From Hymenobacter plasmatis (GTDB taxonomy: Bacteria > Bacteroidota > Bacteroidia > Cytophagales > Hymenobacteraceae), in NCBI RefSeq assembly GCF_020711255.1, contig NZ_JAJFAW010000008.1:1-64000 (forward strand): a DNA stretch of 64,000 nt, written 5' to 3'. The position numbers were made by a program, and so were the translations under genes. The notes beneath the pieces were generated by a model that saw nothing but the letters and a program-made list of their open reading frames with translations, had not been told where the DNA came from and made no database searches. This document shows positions 17,222 to 25,966 of this stretch, piece after piece; the first letter of the stretch is position 1, and each line of letters opens with the position of its first letter.

Positions 17222-17229
17222 GTACTTTT
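17222..17229 (+). promoter_or_regulatory. -7 element of the E1 fusion gene
   Basis: TACTTTTG is an exact TAnnTTTG match 24 nt before ATG 17254. It lies 16 nt from the opposing hemF element, so the two promoters are nearly overlapping and could compete. Confidence 0.6.
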
Positions 17230-17253
17230 GTGCTCCAAATTCCCACGCCGCTA

Positions 17254-19446
17254 ATGTCTGAATACGCTGTTTCTGATACTGCCACCCCGGCCTCTACCCG
17301 CGTGACGGCCGCTGCTGCCGCGGCCGCCGCCGCTTTTGCAGCCCCTGCAACTGGTGCACCCTCTCCGGTTCTGGATAATGAACTCCTCAAGCGCGCTTAT
17401 CAGCTGATGCACACGGCCGCCGCCATGGCCACGCTGTATGAAGAGGAAAAAGCAGTGGCCTCGCGCTATGTGCACGCCACCGCCCGCGGCCACGAGGCCG
17501 TGCAACTGGCCGCCGCGTTCCTGCTCCTGGAAACCGACTACGCCGCTCCCTATTACCGGGATGACGCTATGCTGCTAGGCCTGGGCCTGCGGCCCTACGA
17601 GCTGATGCTGCAGCTGCTAGCCAAAGCCGACGACCCCTTTAGCGGCGGGCGTACTTATTACTCGCATCCCTCGCTGCGGCGGGCGGGCATTCCGGTTATT
17701 CCGCACCAAAGCTCGGCCACAGGCATGCAGGCCATTCCGGCTACGGGTATGGCCCACGCCATTCATTATTTCGAGAAGCAGGGCCTCCGCATCGAGGCTC
17801 CGCAAGGGTTGAATAATCCGGGGGTGGAAGCCAGCCCACTGGTGCTCTGCTCCATTGGCGACGGGGCCATGACGGAGGGCGAAGTGTCGGAAGCGCTGCA
17901 AATGGCGGTGCTGCACCAATTACCCATCGTATACCTGGTACAGGATAACGATTGGGGCATCTCGGCCACGGGCCGCGAAATGCGCGCCATGAATGCTTTT
18001 GAATTTGCGGCGGGTTTCCCGGGCTTGCACCGCATGCAGGTAGATGGGGCTGATTTTGGGTCTTCCTACCAAGGGATGGCCGAGGCTTTCACCCACGTGC
18101 GGAGCCGCCGGGGGCCGGTGTTGGTGCATGCCAAATGCCCGCTTCTTGGCCACCACACCAGCGGGGTGCGCCGCGAATGGTACCGCAACGACCTGGCCGC
18201 CCACCAGGAGCAGGACCCCTTGCCGCGCCTGCACGCGCGCCTGCTCCAGGCTGGCTTTTTAGAAGCCGACCTAACGGCCCTAGCCACCGAGGCCCAGGCC
18301 ACGGTGCGCGCCGACTGGCAGGCGGCAGTAGCGGCTCCCAATCCGGACCCGGCCACGTTTGCCGACCATGAGTTTGCGCCGGCTGCTGTTACCGCCGAAG
18401 CCGGTGAGCGCAGCCCCGCCGGCGCCGAAAAAGCCCTGATGGTGGATGCCGCCCTGCACGCCGTCGACGATATTTTGCGGGAGTTTCCCGAGGCCCTGTT
18501 TTATGGCCAGGACGTGGGCGGTGAGCTGGGCGGGGTTTTCCGCGAAGCGGCGCTGCTTGCCAAAAAGTACGGCGATGCCCGGGTGTTCAATACGCCCATA
18601 CAGGAGGCCTACATTGTGGGCAGCACAGCCGGCATGGCGGCCGTGGGCGCCCGACCCATTGTCGAAATTCAGTTTGCCGATTACATCTGGCCCGCGCTCA
18701 ACCAGCTGGTAGAGGAGCTGTCCAAATCCTGCTACCTGACCATGGGCAAGTTCCCGGTTTCGGCCCTGATTCGGGTGCCGATTGGGGCGTATGGCGGCGG
18801 CGGTCCCTACCATTCGGGCTCCATTGAAAGCACCTTGCTCACCATTCGAGGCATCAAAGTGGTGTACCCCAGCAACGCCGCCGACATGAAAGGGCTGATG
18901 CGGGCTGCCTTTCTCGACCCCAACCCGGTGGTGATGCTCGAGCACAAGGGCCTGTACTGGAGCAAAGTGTCAGGCACCGAAGACGCCAAAACCACCGAGC
19001 CGGCGACCGGTTACGTCATCCCCCTGGGGAAAGCGGCAGTGGCCCAGGCCGCCGACCCGGAAAAGCTGCGCCAAGGCGACACCGCCTTGGTTGTGACCTA
19101 TGGCATGGGCGTGCATTGGGCTAAAGCCGCGAGCCGAGACTTCCCCGGGCAGGTCGAAATCCTGGATTTGCGTACCCTGAACCCCATTGATTTTGAGGCC
19201 GTGACCGAGGCCACCCGCCGCCATGGCAAGGTGCTGGTGCTCACTGAGGAGCCCCTGCTGAACAGCTTTGCCGAAAGCCTGGCCGGCCGTATTCAGCGGC
19301 AGTGCTTCCAGGTACTAGATGCCCCAGTATTCACCCTCGGCGCCGCCAACCTGCCGGCCATCGCCCTGAATGTGGAGCTAGAGCGGCAAATGCTGCCGAG
19401 CGCGGCAAAAGTCGCAGTGGCACTCGGCGAGCTGCTGGCATATTGA
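17254..19446 (+). CDS. Fused alpha-beta E1 component of a 2-oxoacid dehydrogenase
   Basis: The thiamin-diphosphate E1 of a branched-chain or similar 2-oxoacid dehydrogenase complex decarboxylates the 2-oxoacid and acylates the E2 lipoyl group. Here alpha and beta are one 730-residue chain. The alpha half (about 45-360) contains the ThDP motif GDGAMTEGEVSEAL ... QDNDW. The beta half (about 395-730) contains GQDVGGELGGVFREA, the PIQEAYIVGSTAGMAAVGARP helix and the C-terminal DLRTLNPIDFEAV. An Ala-rich stretch at about 20-35 is low complexity. ATG 17254 follows the promoter at 17222; the frame is open further upstream but that would place the promoter inside the gene. No E2 or E3 lies adjacent. 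Confidence 0.93.
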   Translation: MSEYAVSDTATPASTRVTAAAAAAAAAFAAPATGAPSPVLDNELLKRAYQLMHTAAAMATLYEEEKAVASRYVHATARGHEAVQLAAAFLLLETDYAAPYYRDDAMLLGLGLRPYELMLQLLAKADDPFSGGRTYYSHPSLRRAGIPVIPHQSSATGMQAIPATGMAHAIHYFEKQGLRIEAPQGLNNPGVEASPLVLCSIGDGAMTEGEVSEALQMAVLHQLPIVYLVQDNDWGISATGREMRAMNAFEFAAGFPGLHRMQVDGADFGSSYQGMAEAFTHVRSRRGPVLVHAKCPLLGHHTSGVRREWYRNDLAAHQEQDPLPRLHARLLQAGFLEADLTALATEAQATVRADWQAAVAAPNPDPATFADHEFAPAAVTAEAGERSPAGAEKALMVDAALHAVDDILREFPEALFYGQDVGGELGGVFREAALLAKKYGDARVFNTPIQEAYIVGSTAGMAAVGARPIVEIQFADYIWPALNQLVEELSKSCYLTMGKFPVSALIRVPIGAYGGGGPYHSGSIESTLLTIRGIKVVYPSNAADMKGLMRAAFLDPNPVVMLEHKGLYWSKVSGTEDAKTTEPATGYVIPLGKAAVAQAADPEKLRQGDTALVVTYGMGVHWAKAASRDFPGQVEILDLRTLNPIDFEAVTEATRRHGKVLVLTEEPLLNSFAESLAGRIQRQCFQVLDAPVFTLGAANLPAIALNVELERQMLPSAAKVAVALGELLAY

Positions 19447-19468
19447 GCCGACATATAAAGGTGGAAAA

Positions 19469-19515
19469 GCAAGAAGGGGTAAATGAAGCGCAACGCTTCA
19501 TTTACCCCTTCTTGC
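19469..19515. terminator. Very long perfect hairpin between convergent genes
   Basis: A perfect 22-bp stem (arms 19469-19490 and 19494-19515) closes a 3-nt CAA loop and is followed by TTTTTTT; A's precede it for the other direction. The arm reads GCAAGAAGGGG then TAAATGAAGCG. It can terminate the E1 gene and the TamL-like gene. Confidence 0.85.
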
Positions 19516-19537
19516 TTTTTTTAGACTCTTATTCGCC

Positions 19538-22240
19538 CTAGAATGGGTAGCCAATGCCTAAGTTGAAGGCGATTGGGTTGGCACTGGAATCGAAATTGCG
19601 CAGGGCCCATCTATCAGCGCCGGGGGCGGTGGGGTCGTAAATCTTGGTGGCAATATCCAGCCGTATGATAAGGAATGTAAAGTCGAAGCGAATTCCCATG
19701 CCGGAGCCAACGGCAATCTGCTTGTAAAAGGTATTGAGCTGAAATTGAGCACCCGGGCGGAGGTATTCGCCTTGCTTGCCTTTGCGCTCCTGCAGGCCCC
19801 ACACGTTGCCAAAGTCAGTGAAGAAGGCCCCTTTGATAAAGCCATAAATCGGAAACCGGTATTCGGCGCTGCCTTCGAGCAGCAATTCGCCGGGTTGTTC
19901 GGTCAGGAAGTCGCGTACCACGCTGCCGTCTTTGGTGATGCGAGTCGGGCTATAGCCACCGGGGCCTAGTTTCCGAGGCTGCCAGGCCCGCAGGCTGGTG
20001 GAGCCACCTGCAAAGTAGGATTTGTCGTAGGGAATGATGTATTGCGGGTCATAGCCGGGTACTTCAGGGTCGTCGGTGCGGGTGAGGGCGTGCACTACCC
20101 CACCGTTGAGGCGCCACACGAAGAACGTGTTGGGGGTGAGGTGATGGTAGCGGCGATAATCAGCACTGAAGCGGGCAAAGTCATATACGTTGAGCCCCGT
20201 GCTGCTGAATAGATTATCCTTATACAGACCGCGGGTCAGGCCCCCTACCTCCACGAAAAGACGTAGGTACTTGGCGTCGCGGGTTTGGTTGAAATCGTTG
20301 GAGTTATAAAGCGAGGTGAAGCTCATACTTGGCTCAATCTGCTTGCTGAAAGAGCGGTATAGGGAAGAGCCGGTGGAGTCGCGCAACTGAATAAGCCGGG
20401 CTTTGAATAAATCGTCCTGTTTTATCGTGTTGACCAGGGTGATGACAACGGGCGAGAACACGTACTGGTGAAACAGAGAGCGTTGCCAGATGTAGTCGAA
20501 GGCAAACTCGAAGTTAGAACGTGTGTATTCGGGCCGTTGCACAAACGTTTCGGAAAGTGAAAGCCGCGTTTTGGGGTTGTAGCGGGTTAAAAAGCGGTTG
20601 GTGTTGAAAGGCACCAAAAACTGGGGCAGTACCAGCGCGGCGGTAGCCCCCAACTGCCGGGTGTATACCGACTCTGGAGTGTCTTTGCCCTCGGAGTCGG
20701 CTACGCGGGTCAGCTGGCCCTCGAGGCCGGCGCGCACGCCAAGCTCCAGCACCTCCGCCCCGCCGAAGGGGTTGCGGGTTTTGAGGCGCAGGTTGAGGAA
20801 TGGACCCGCTTTGGTAGCAATATAAGTGCCGCCTACTTCGCTAGTTTCGGCGAATTTGGGGGCAGGCGACGCATTGATAACTGCTATGAGTTCGCCGGTA
20901 GGCGGGTGCACACCGGCGCTGTCGGCCGAGGGCAAGTCGGGCACCTTGCGGTAGTTCACGGTATTGAAGCGGAACATGTCCAGGTCGGCCAGTAGGTGCT
21001 GGGTTTGTATGGTGCGGTCGAGGCTGAACCGCTGGCCTGGGCGCACCATCACCTTGCGGGCCAAAAGCCGGGTGCTGTACTTCTGTTCGTAGGCGGCGAA
21101 GTGCACCGAATCCGTTACGACAGTATCGGTGCGCACGCCGAGGCTGGGGCGCCGGCGCTGGCCGGCCAGCGTGCCGGCGCGGCGCAGGGTATCGCCGGTG
21201 GCGGCCCGCAGGGTACGGCCCACGCCGGCATCGGTCACAAACCGCACTTGGCGCACCGAATAAACGCGGTGCCCCTGGCCCGGGGCCGGGTTGGCAATGA
21301 GAGTGCGCAGCCGCACCGTGAGAGGCTCGTAGCTGGTATCGGCTTCGAGGGTGATGTACTGCTGGCGGAAATCGTAGTAGCCCGCGTTTTTGAGCAAGGT
21401 TTCGAGGCGCAGGCGCTCGGCGCTAATCTGCTCCTCGTTGTATCGCTCGTTGTCGTGGAGCAGGGATTTGGCTTGCCCGTCGCGCACCACCTTAGCCACA
21501 CCCGAGTCAGGAATGCTGGGCGGCTGGAGGCGGTAGCGGAAGGGTTGGTTCTCGATGATGTTGTAGGTGACCGTGACGCGACGATAGCGCTTGGCGGCAT
21601 CCAGGGTGTCGGGTTTGCCCGGAAATATGGAGCCCACCGCCATCAGTGCTTTCAACACGATGCCCCGGCGGTATTGGGCGGTGTCGGTGGCCGTCACGCG
21701 CGCCCGGAAAAAGCCCTGGGTGCGCAGGTAAGTCGTCATTTGCTCTACTGACTTGCGCGTGAGGGCCGAGTCGTACACCGCCGGGGACTCGCCCAGGCGC
21801 ATAATGGCGTTGCCCTTATCAAGGGCCAGCTGCTTGCGCTTAATCTTACGCTCGCGCTTTGCCAGTAGCTTGCCCAGCTTGGCCGAGTCCGTGCCGGCGG
21901 CTTTCAGCTGAGCATCGTAGCTGGTCTGGATTTCGAGCATCTTGCTTTTGATGCGCGCCGAATCGTAAAATCGGTGGCCCAACTGATAAATCCCTAGCTT
22001 GGGGAGGGGGAAGCGAGTGTTGGGATTTTGCTGGACAAGGGCCGTCAGCCGTTCTTTGTCGGCCTGTTCCACTCCCTTGAGCTCAACGCGGCTGAGCAGG
22101 CGCTGGCCGGGCCGCAGCAAACTGAACGGCGAGCACGCCGCCAACATCCACAGCCCCAGCACGGGCGCCATGCTCCAACTCAGCCAGCGCCCTGGCCGTA
22201 GCTTCGACGAATTCTTAGATAACAATGGTTTCAAAAGCAC
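19538..22240 (-). CDS. BamA/TamA-superfamily outer-membrane lipoprotein (TamL-like)
   Basis: The protein (900 residues from GTG 22240, 877 from ATG 22171) has a lipobox WMLAAC right after a hydrophobic segment, POTRA-like repeats in about 45-470, and a C-terminal 16-strand-type barrel ending in LGIGYPF with the terminal Phe that the Bam machine recognises. The barrel shows the superfamily features ARFSADYRRY, SYFAGGSTSLRAWQPRKLGPGGY and EYRFPIYGFIKGAFFTDFGNVW. A lipid-anchored BamA-like protein is the hallmark of Bacteroidetes TamL, a partner of TamB in envelope assembly. The GTG start overlaps the divergent methyltransferase gene by 16 nt; ATG 22171 avoids this. Confidence 0.88.
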   Translation of the reverse strand: MLLKPLLSKNSSKLRPGRWLSWSMAPVLGLWMLAACSPFSLLRPGQRLLSRVELKGVEQADKERLTALVQQNPNTRFPLPKLGIYQLGHRFYDSARIKSKMLEIQTSYDAQLKAAGTDSAKLGKLLAKRERKIKRKQLALDKGNAIMRLGESPAVYDSALTRKSVEQMTTYLRTQGFFRARVTATDTAQYRRGIVLKALMAVGSIFPGKPDTLDAAKRYRRVTVTYNIIENQPFRYRLQPPSIPDSGVAKVVRDGQAKSLLHDNERYNEEQISAERLRLETLLKNAGYYDFRQQYITLEADTSYEPLTVRLRTLIANPAPGQGHRVYSVRQVRFVTDAGVGRTLRAATGDTLRRAGTLAGQRRRPSLGVRTDTVVTDSVHFAAYEQKYSTRLLARKVMVRPGQRFSLDRTIQTQHLLADLDMFRFNTVNYRKVPDLPSADSAGVHPPTGELIAVINASPAPKFAETSEVGGTYIATKAGPFLNLRLKTRNPFGGAEVLELGVRAGLEGQLTRVADSEGKDTPESVYTRQLGATAALVLPQFLVPFNTNRFLTRYNPKTRLSLSETFVQRPEYTRSNFEFAFDYIWQRSLFHQYVFSPVVITLVNTIKQDDLFKARLIQLRDSTGSSLYRSFSKQIEPSMSFTSLYNSNDFNQTRDAKYLRLFVEVGGLTRGLYKDNLFSSTGLNVYDFARFSADYRRYHHLTPNTFFVWRLNGGVVHALTRTDDPEVPGYDPQYIIPYDKSYFAGGSTSLRAWQPRKLGPGGYSPTRITKDGSVVRDFLTEQPGELLLEGSAEYRFPIYGFIKGAFFTDFGNVWGLQERKGKQGEYLRPGAQFQLNTFYKQIAVGSGMGIRFDFTFLIIRLDIATKIYDPTAPGADRWALRNFDSSANPIAFNLGIGYPF

Positions 22241-22983
22241 TTGGCAAATACGTGCAATCCCTGCACCAAAAAAAATACCGGCAACGCCACGGCGCCTTTC
22301 TGGTAGAAGGCGGCAAAAGCGTGTTGGAGCTGCTAAGTTCCGACCTGGAAACCGAACACGTGCTGGCGACGGCCGAGTTTGCCTCGACCCACCACGCGCA
22401 CCTTTCCGATGGGCTGCCGCTTGCCATTGCCACCGAGTACGAATTGACGCAGCTGGGTACGCTGGCCACCAATACTACTGCGCTGGCCGTGGCCCGGCTG
22501 CCCGCTGAAAAACCTTTGCCTCCAACGCTACCCGAAGCGGGTTTGTTGTTGGCGCTCGACGAAGTGCGCGACCCCGGCAACCTGGGCACCCTGCTGCGAC
22601 TGGCCGACTGGTACGGGCTGCCCGGCGTGGTGCTCAGCCCCGGCTGCGCCGACCCGTATTCGCCCAAGACTGTAGCCGCCACTATGGGTGCCTTTGCGCG
22701 GGTGCAGGTCTGGGAGCGCGACCTGGCAGAGTGGCTGCCCACGCTGCCGGCCGGTGTGGGGATTTTTGGGGCGGATTTGGAAGGCGACAACGTGCACCAC
22801 ATCAAGCTGCGCCCCGCCGGGGTGCTGGTGATGGGCAGCGAGTCGCACGGCCTCACTCCCTCGGTCGAAGCCTGCCTCACGCGCCGGCTGCACATCCCGC
22901 GCGGTGCGAAGGGCGGCGCCGAAAGCCTCAACGTTGCCATTTCAGCCGCCATACTGCTGGATAATTTCTTTCGCAATCAATAG
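22225..22983 (+). CDS. TrmH/SpoU-family RNA 2'-O-methyltransferase
   Basis: The 252-residue enzyme has the substrate-binding N-terminal domain (about 1-95, QKKYRQRHGAFLVEGGKSVLELL) and the SPOUT methyltransferase domain with its three motifs: LDEVRDPGNLGTLLRLADWYG, VLVMGSESHGLTPSV and IPRGAKGGAESLNVAISAAILL. The family methylates ribose in rRNA or tRNA using S-adenosylmethionine; the target (rRNA as in RlmB, or tRNA) is not clear from sequence. ATG 22225 starts in the spacer to the divergent TamL-like gene. Confidence 0.92.
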   Translation: MVSKALGKYVQSLHQKKYRQRHGAFLVEGGKSVLELLSSDLETEHVLATAEFASTHHAHLSDGLPLAIATEYELTQLGTLATNTTALAVARLPAEKPLPPTLPEAGLLLALDEVRDPGNLGTLLRLADWYGLPGVVLSPGCADPYSPKTVAATMGAFARVQVWERDLAEWLPTLPAGVGIFGADLEGDNVHHIKLRPAGVLVMGSESHGLTPSVEACLTRRLHIPRGAKGGAESLNVAISAAILLDNFFRNQ

Positions 22984-22999
22984 CTAAGCCGCAGGGGGA

Positions 23000-23028
23000 A
23001 ATTGAGCTGATTTTTATTTAGCTCAATT
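23000..23028. repeat. Inverted pair of the AATTGAGCT word
   Basis: AATTGAGCT (23000-23008) and its exact complement AGCTCAATT (23020-23028) flank 11 nt of AT-rich sequence. This is the same word that recurs through the window's spacers, here forming a 9-bp stem downstream of the methyltransferase gene. Confidence 0.75.
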
Positions 23029-23087
23029 AATAAACCGGTTGGCTTACATGGTGAAAACCGATTTCATTAAGCCTCCTAATTAAAAGC

Positions 23088-23120
23088 AAAAGCCCCAGTT
23101 CGCGTTGAGCTGGGGCTTTT
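23088..23120. terminator. Bidirectional terminator
   Basis: A perfect 11-bp stem (AAAAGCCCCAG/CTGGGGCTTTT) with an 11-nt loop sits between the methyltransferase gene and the convergent outer-membrane protein gene. Confidence 0.85.
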
Positions 23121-23140
23121 ACTTTTGAATTAGATTGGGC

Positions 23141-24292
23141 TTAGTTGCCAAACAGGCGGATGCCAAAGCTCAACACCTGGGTGTCGGGGCCGGCGTTGGT
23201 TTTGAACAGCTGGTTCATGTTGTACTTGGCGAAGAACTCCATGCTGCCGTAGCCAATGGTGCCTTGCAGGCCATACAGGAAGTTTTCCATGTTGTAGCTG
23301 CCGTCTTCCTTGTCTTTGTACACGGTGCCTTCGTTGGTATACTTCAGCTTGGTCCAGGACTTGATGCGGTATCCAATGAAGCCGCCCGCGCCGATGGTGA
23401 ACGTCTCCTTGTAATGCGAGTCGCGTAGCTGAAGGCGCAGCATCAGGGGCAGGTTGATTGAGGACGTCGCCAGCTTGGTTTTCTGGAGCTGGCGGCTGTC
23501 GGCTTCGTGCACCACGTCGGTGCGGCCGTTGGCGCTCACCCACTTGTTGTTGCCGCTGAGCATGAAGTTGTTGAAGGCGAACTGGGGACCCACCGTGATG
23601 CTCACGGGGCTGTGCTTGCCGCCGAGGCGCGTGTCCCAGTCCCAGCCGAGGTTTACGTAGCGGGAGCCTTCGGTGCGCAGGTCCACGGCTTCGGGCTGGC
23701 CGGTGGGGCTGAGGTACTGCTTCTGGTTGACGAAGGCGTTCAGGCCCAGGTCAAAGATGAGGTTGCTCGAGGTGTGCTTGCGCTCAATATTCCGCAGGCG
23801 GGTGGAGTCGCGGTGGGCCTGGCGCTGCTCTTTCGATTTTCCCTCCGATGTATTGTAGGACTTCGAGCCGTCCTGGTCAGTAGTCACGACTACGCCAAAG
23901 GCCTTGTTGAGCATCACGTCGACCCGGTTGTTGCTGGGCGTTTTTTTGCGGGTGGTGATGCGGATTTGCTCGGGCAGGTTTTTGCCGGGCTGGTCTTTGT
24001 CGGGGTAAAACTGCATGGTGACCTGGTCGGTGCTGGCATTTTTAGCGGCCAGCTCGGCTTGGGCAATGTAGCCGGCCAGGCGCGACGTCAGGGAGTCGAG
24101 GTGGTAGTTTTTCATCTGGCGCAGCTGGGCGCCGTCGCGCACCACCAGCGTGAGGGTGGCCTGATTGGGCAGGCGCACCACAATGGTGTCCTTCATCAGG
24201 ACATTAGGGCCTAAACTGGTGGCGCGGGCCACATTCAGCCCGCCTAGCAGCATGAGCAGCAGCAGAGAAAAGGAGAGAAAAGAGCGTTGCAT
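23141..24292 (-). CDS. Outer-membrane beta-barrel protein
   Basis: A signal peptide (FLSFSLLLLMLLGGLNVARA) is followed by a region of about 130 charged residues and then a beta-rich domain (about 160-383) of alternating hydrophobic residues with aromatic girdles (LGLNAFVNQKQYL, IGAGGFIGYRIKSW, FFAKYNMNQLF), ending in SFGIRLFGN. This fits a porin-like Bacteroidetes outer-membrane barrel, or OMP_b-brl type. It is the last gene of a sigma factor/anti-sigma/barrel operon (20 nt after the preceding gene), so it may be the output or the signal sensor of that circuit. No substrate can be assigned. Confidence 0.8.
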   Translation of the reverse strand: MQRSFLSFSLLLLMLLGGLNVARATSLGPNVLMKDTIVVRLPNQATLTLVVRDGAQLRQMKNYHLDSLTSRLAGYIAQAELAAKNASTDQVTMQFYPDKDQPGKNLPEQIRITTRKKTPSNNRVDVMLNKAFGVVVTTDQDGSKSYNTSEGKSKEQRQAHRDSTRLRNIERKHTSSNLIFDLGLNAFVNQKQYLSPTGQPEAVDLRTEGSRYVNLGWDWDTRLGGKHSPVSITVGPQFAFNNFMLSGNNKWVSANGRTDVVHEADSRQLQKTKLATSSINLPLMLRLQLRDSHYKETFTIGAGGFIGYRIKSWTKLKYTNEGTVYKDKEDGSYNMENFLYGLQGTIGYGSMEFFAKYNMNQLFKTNAGPDTQVLSFGIRLFGN

Positions 24293-24312
24293 GGTTTCTG
24301 GAAAAAGAGAGG

Positions 24313-25401
24313 TTAGAGTTGAATGGATTTGGTGAGGCTGTGGCCGGCCACGGTGGCGCGCACGGTCACATTCTCGGGGAGGCCGGTGACTTCGGCCAGG
24401 CTGACCCGCTCGCCCCGCACCAGGTTGCCGGCCTGTTGCAGCAGCCGGCCGCCCAGGCGCCGCCGCTCCGACGGAGCTTCGGTAGCCATGGCCACGGCGG
24501 TGAGCTTGCTGGGAGTTACCGCGGGCTCGCCGCCATTGCGCACTTCTACCGTGATGAGCTCAGGCGCCGTGGCAACGGCATGATTAGGAATTGAGCTAGC
24601 CGGGACGATTTCCGCAGCGGGGGCAGGCTTGGGGTTCAGGGCCAGCACCCGTTCCTGCTCATTAGTGGGCCGCTGCTCGTCAGCAGCGGTGGGCCGGGGC
24701 GGGGTAGGATGGGAGGCGGCGCGAGCCGTGGCACGGGCCACGAGGGGAAGCCGAGCGGTGGCCGCGTCCGGCTGCCGGCTGGTTTCCATCAGGTGGCGAG
24801 GCGACTGCCCGGGGGCTGACATCCTGGCCTTTGGTGCGGTAGATGCAAGAGCTTCGGGGCGGGTTGCTTGGCTTGTTATATTTTTTTCTGCTGGCGTTAG
24901 CAGTGTGGATTCGGGGGTGTGGTTTGGCTCGGCAGCTGCTACCACTTCTTGCTCAGTAGCAGGAACGCCGGGAGTTGCTTTAGTGGCATCGGTGTTATTG
25001 GGCTGGTTTAGGGCCGGCTGGTCGGAGCTTGCCTGCTGTTGGGAAGCCACCGAACCCGTTTGGGCGGGGCGCAGGGGGAAGCCCAGCCAGAGGCCGGCGC
25101 CGCCGGCTACCAGCAGCAGCGCCAGGGCCGCGGCTACGGCCATGGGCCACCAGGCGGCGGCCCGGCGCTTTTTGGGGCGCAGGTGTTCGTCTTCAAGGCG
25201 CTCCCAGAGTTCGCGGCCGGGCGGGGTGCGGTGCGTGTTAAGCCCTTTTTGAAACAGGAGGTCCAGCCGCTCGGCATTGGCGTCGGCAGCGGGTTCGGGG
25301 GGCGTTTGGGCTTGGAGCCGGGCCCAGAGTGCATCGCCGGGCGGCGTGGTATGGCCGTCCAGTCGGTCGCGGAATAAGTCGTCGATATCTTCAGGAGGCA
25401 T
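24313..25401 (-). CDS. Probable membrane anti-sigma factor with duplicated N-terminal motif
   Basis: The 362-residue protein has a cytoplasmic N-terminus (1-85), one membrane helix (about 86-108, MAVAAALALLLVAGGAGLWL) and a long periplasmic part rich in Ala, Pro, Thr and Gln that looks disordered. The N-terminus holds two copies of a 22-residue motif, at about 8-29 and 48-69, sharing LF..(G/L)..H.TPPG..LW.RL. Its ATG lies 4 nt after the stop of the upstream ECF sigma factor gene, which is the classical sigma/anti-sigma arrangement. The motif could be the sigma-binding element, but this is inference from position and topology. Confidence 0.75.
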   Translation of the reverse strand: MPPEDIDDLFRDRLDGHTTPPGDALWARLQAQTPPEPAADANAERLDLLFQKGLNTHRTPPGRELWERLEDEHLRPKKRRAAAWWPMAVAAALALLLVAGGAGLWLGFPLRPAQTGSVASQQQASSDQPALNQPNNTDATKATPGVPATEQEVVAAAEPNHTPESTLLTPAEKNITSQATRPEALASTAPKARMSAPGQSPRHLMETSRQPDAATARLPLVARATARAASHPTPPRPTAADEQRPTNEQERVLALNPKPAPAAEIVPASSIPNHAVATAPELITVEVRNGGEPAVTPSKLTAVAMATEAPSERRRLGGRLLQQAGNLVRGERVSLAEVTGLPENVTVRATVAGHSLTKSIQL

Positions 25402-25405
25402 AATA

Positions 25406-25966
25406 CTAATTGCTAGCGATGGCAGAAAACTGAATGCGGCGCTGCAGCATGGCGCGGGCCTTGCTCAGCTGCGATTTGCTGGTGCCTTCGGAGATGCCCA
25501 GCAGCTCGGCAATTTCCTGGTGGCCATAGCCTTCCAGAGCGTAGAGGTTGAATACGGTGCGGTAGCCGGCGGGCAACGTGGTGAGCAGACTCATCAGGTC
25601 TTCGGCTTGCAGCTGGGTGTCAGCGGTGGCCGCGGTGGTGGCCAGGTTTTCGGGCTGCTGAAAATCTTCAAACGAAACCGTCATCATCTCGCGCTGGCGA
25701 AGCTGCATCAGCGCTTCGTTGACCATGATACGGCGCACCCAACCCTCAAAGCTGCCCTCGAACCGGTAGTTGGGCAGGGCCCGAAACATCTTGGCAAAGC
25801 CCAGGAGCAAAGCTTCTTCGGCGTCTTCGCGGCGCTTGAGGTAGCGGCGGCACACGGTGAGCATGAGCCCGGCCAATTGGTCGTAGAGCTGGCGTTGGGC
25901 CCGGTGCTCGCCCCGCACACAGGCAGCGATGAGGTCGGCTTCGGTCGTCACGGTAAGAGTGGGCAA
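25406..25966 (-). CDS. ECF RNA polymerase sigma factor
   Basis: The 186-residue protein has sigma region 2 (about 25-95: YLKRREDAEEALLLGFAKMFRALPNY, GWVRRIMVNEAL) and region 4 (about 125-180: LPAGYRTVFNLYALEGYGHQEIAELLGISEGTSKSQLSKARAML) with its helix-turn-helix. It is expected to direct transcription of an envelope-linked regulon and probably its own operon with the anti-sigma and barrel genes. The start is TTG at 25966; GTG at codon 6 is possible. A TACTTTCG element at 26002-26009 is one base off TAnnTTTG. Confidence 0.9.
   Translation of the reverse strand: MPTLTVTTEADLIAACVRGEHRAQRQLYDQLAGLMLTVCRRYLKRREDAEEALLLGFAKMFRALPNYRFEGSFEGWVRRIMVNEALMQLRQREMMTVSFEDFQQPENLATTAATADTQLQAEDLMSLLTTLPAGYRTVFNLYALEGYGHQEIAELLGISEGTSKSQLSKARAMLQRRIQFSAIASN

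Noticed and set aside
17182..17253. Upstream extension of the E1 fusion gene
   Set aside because: It would place the TACTTTTG promoter inside the coding region; ATG 17254 is the better start.
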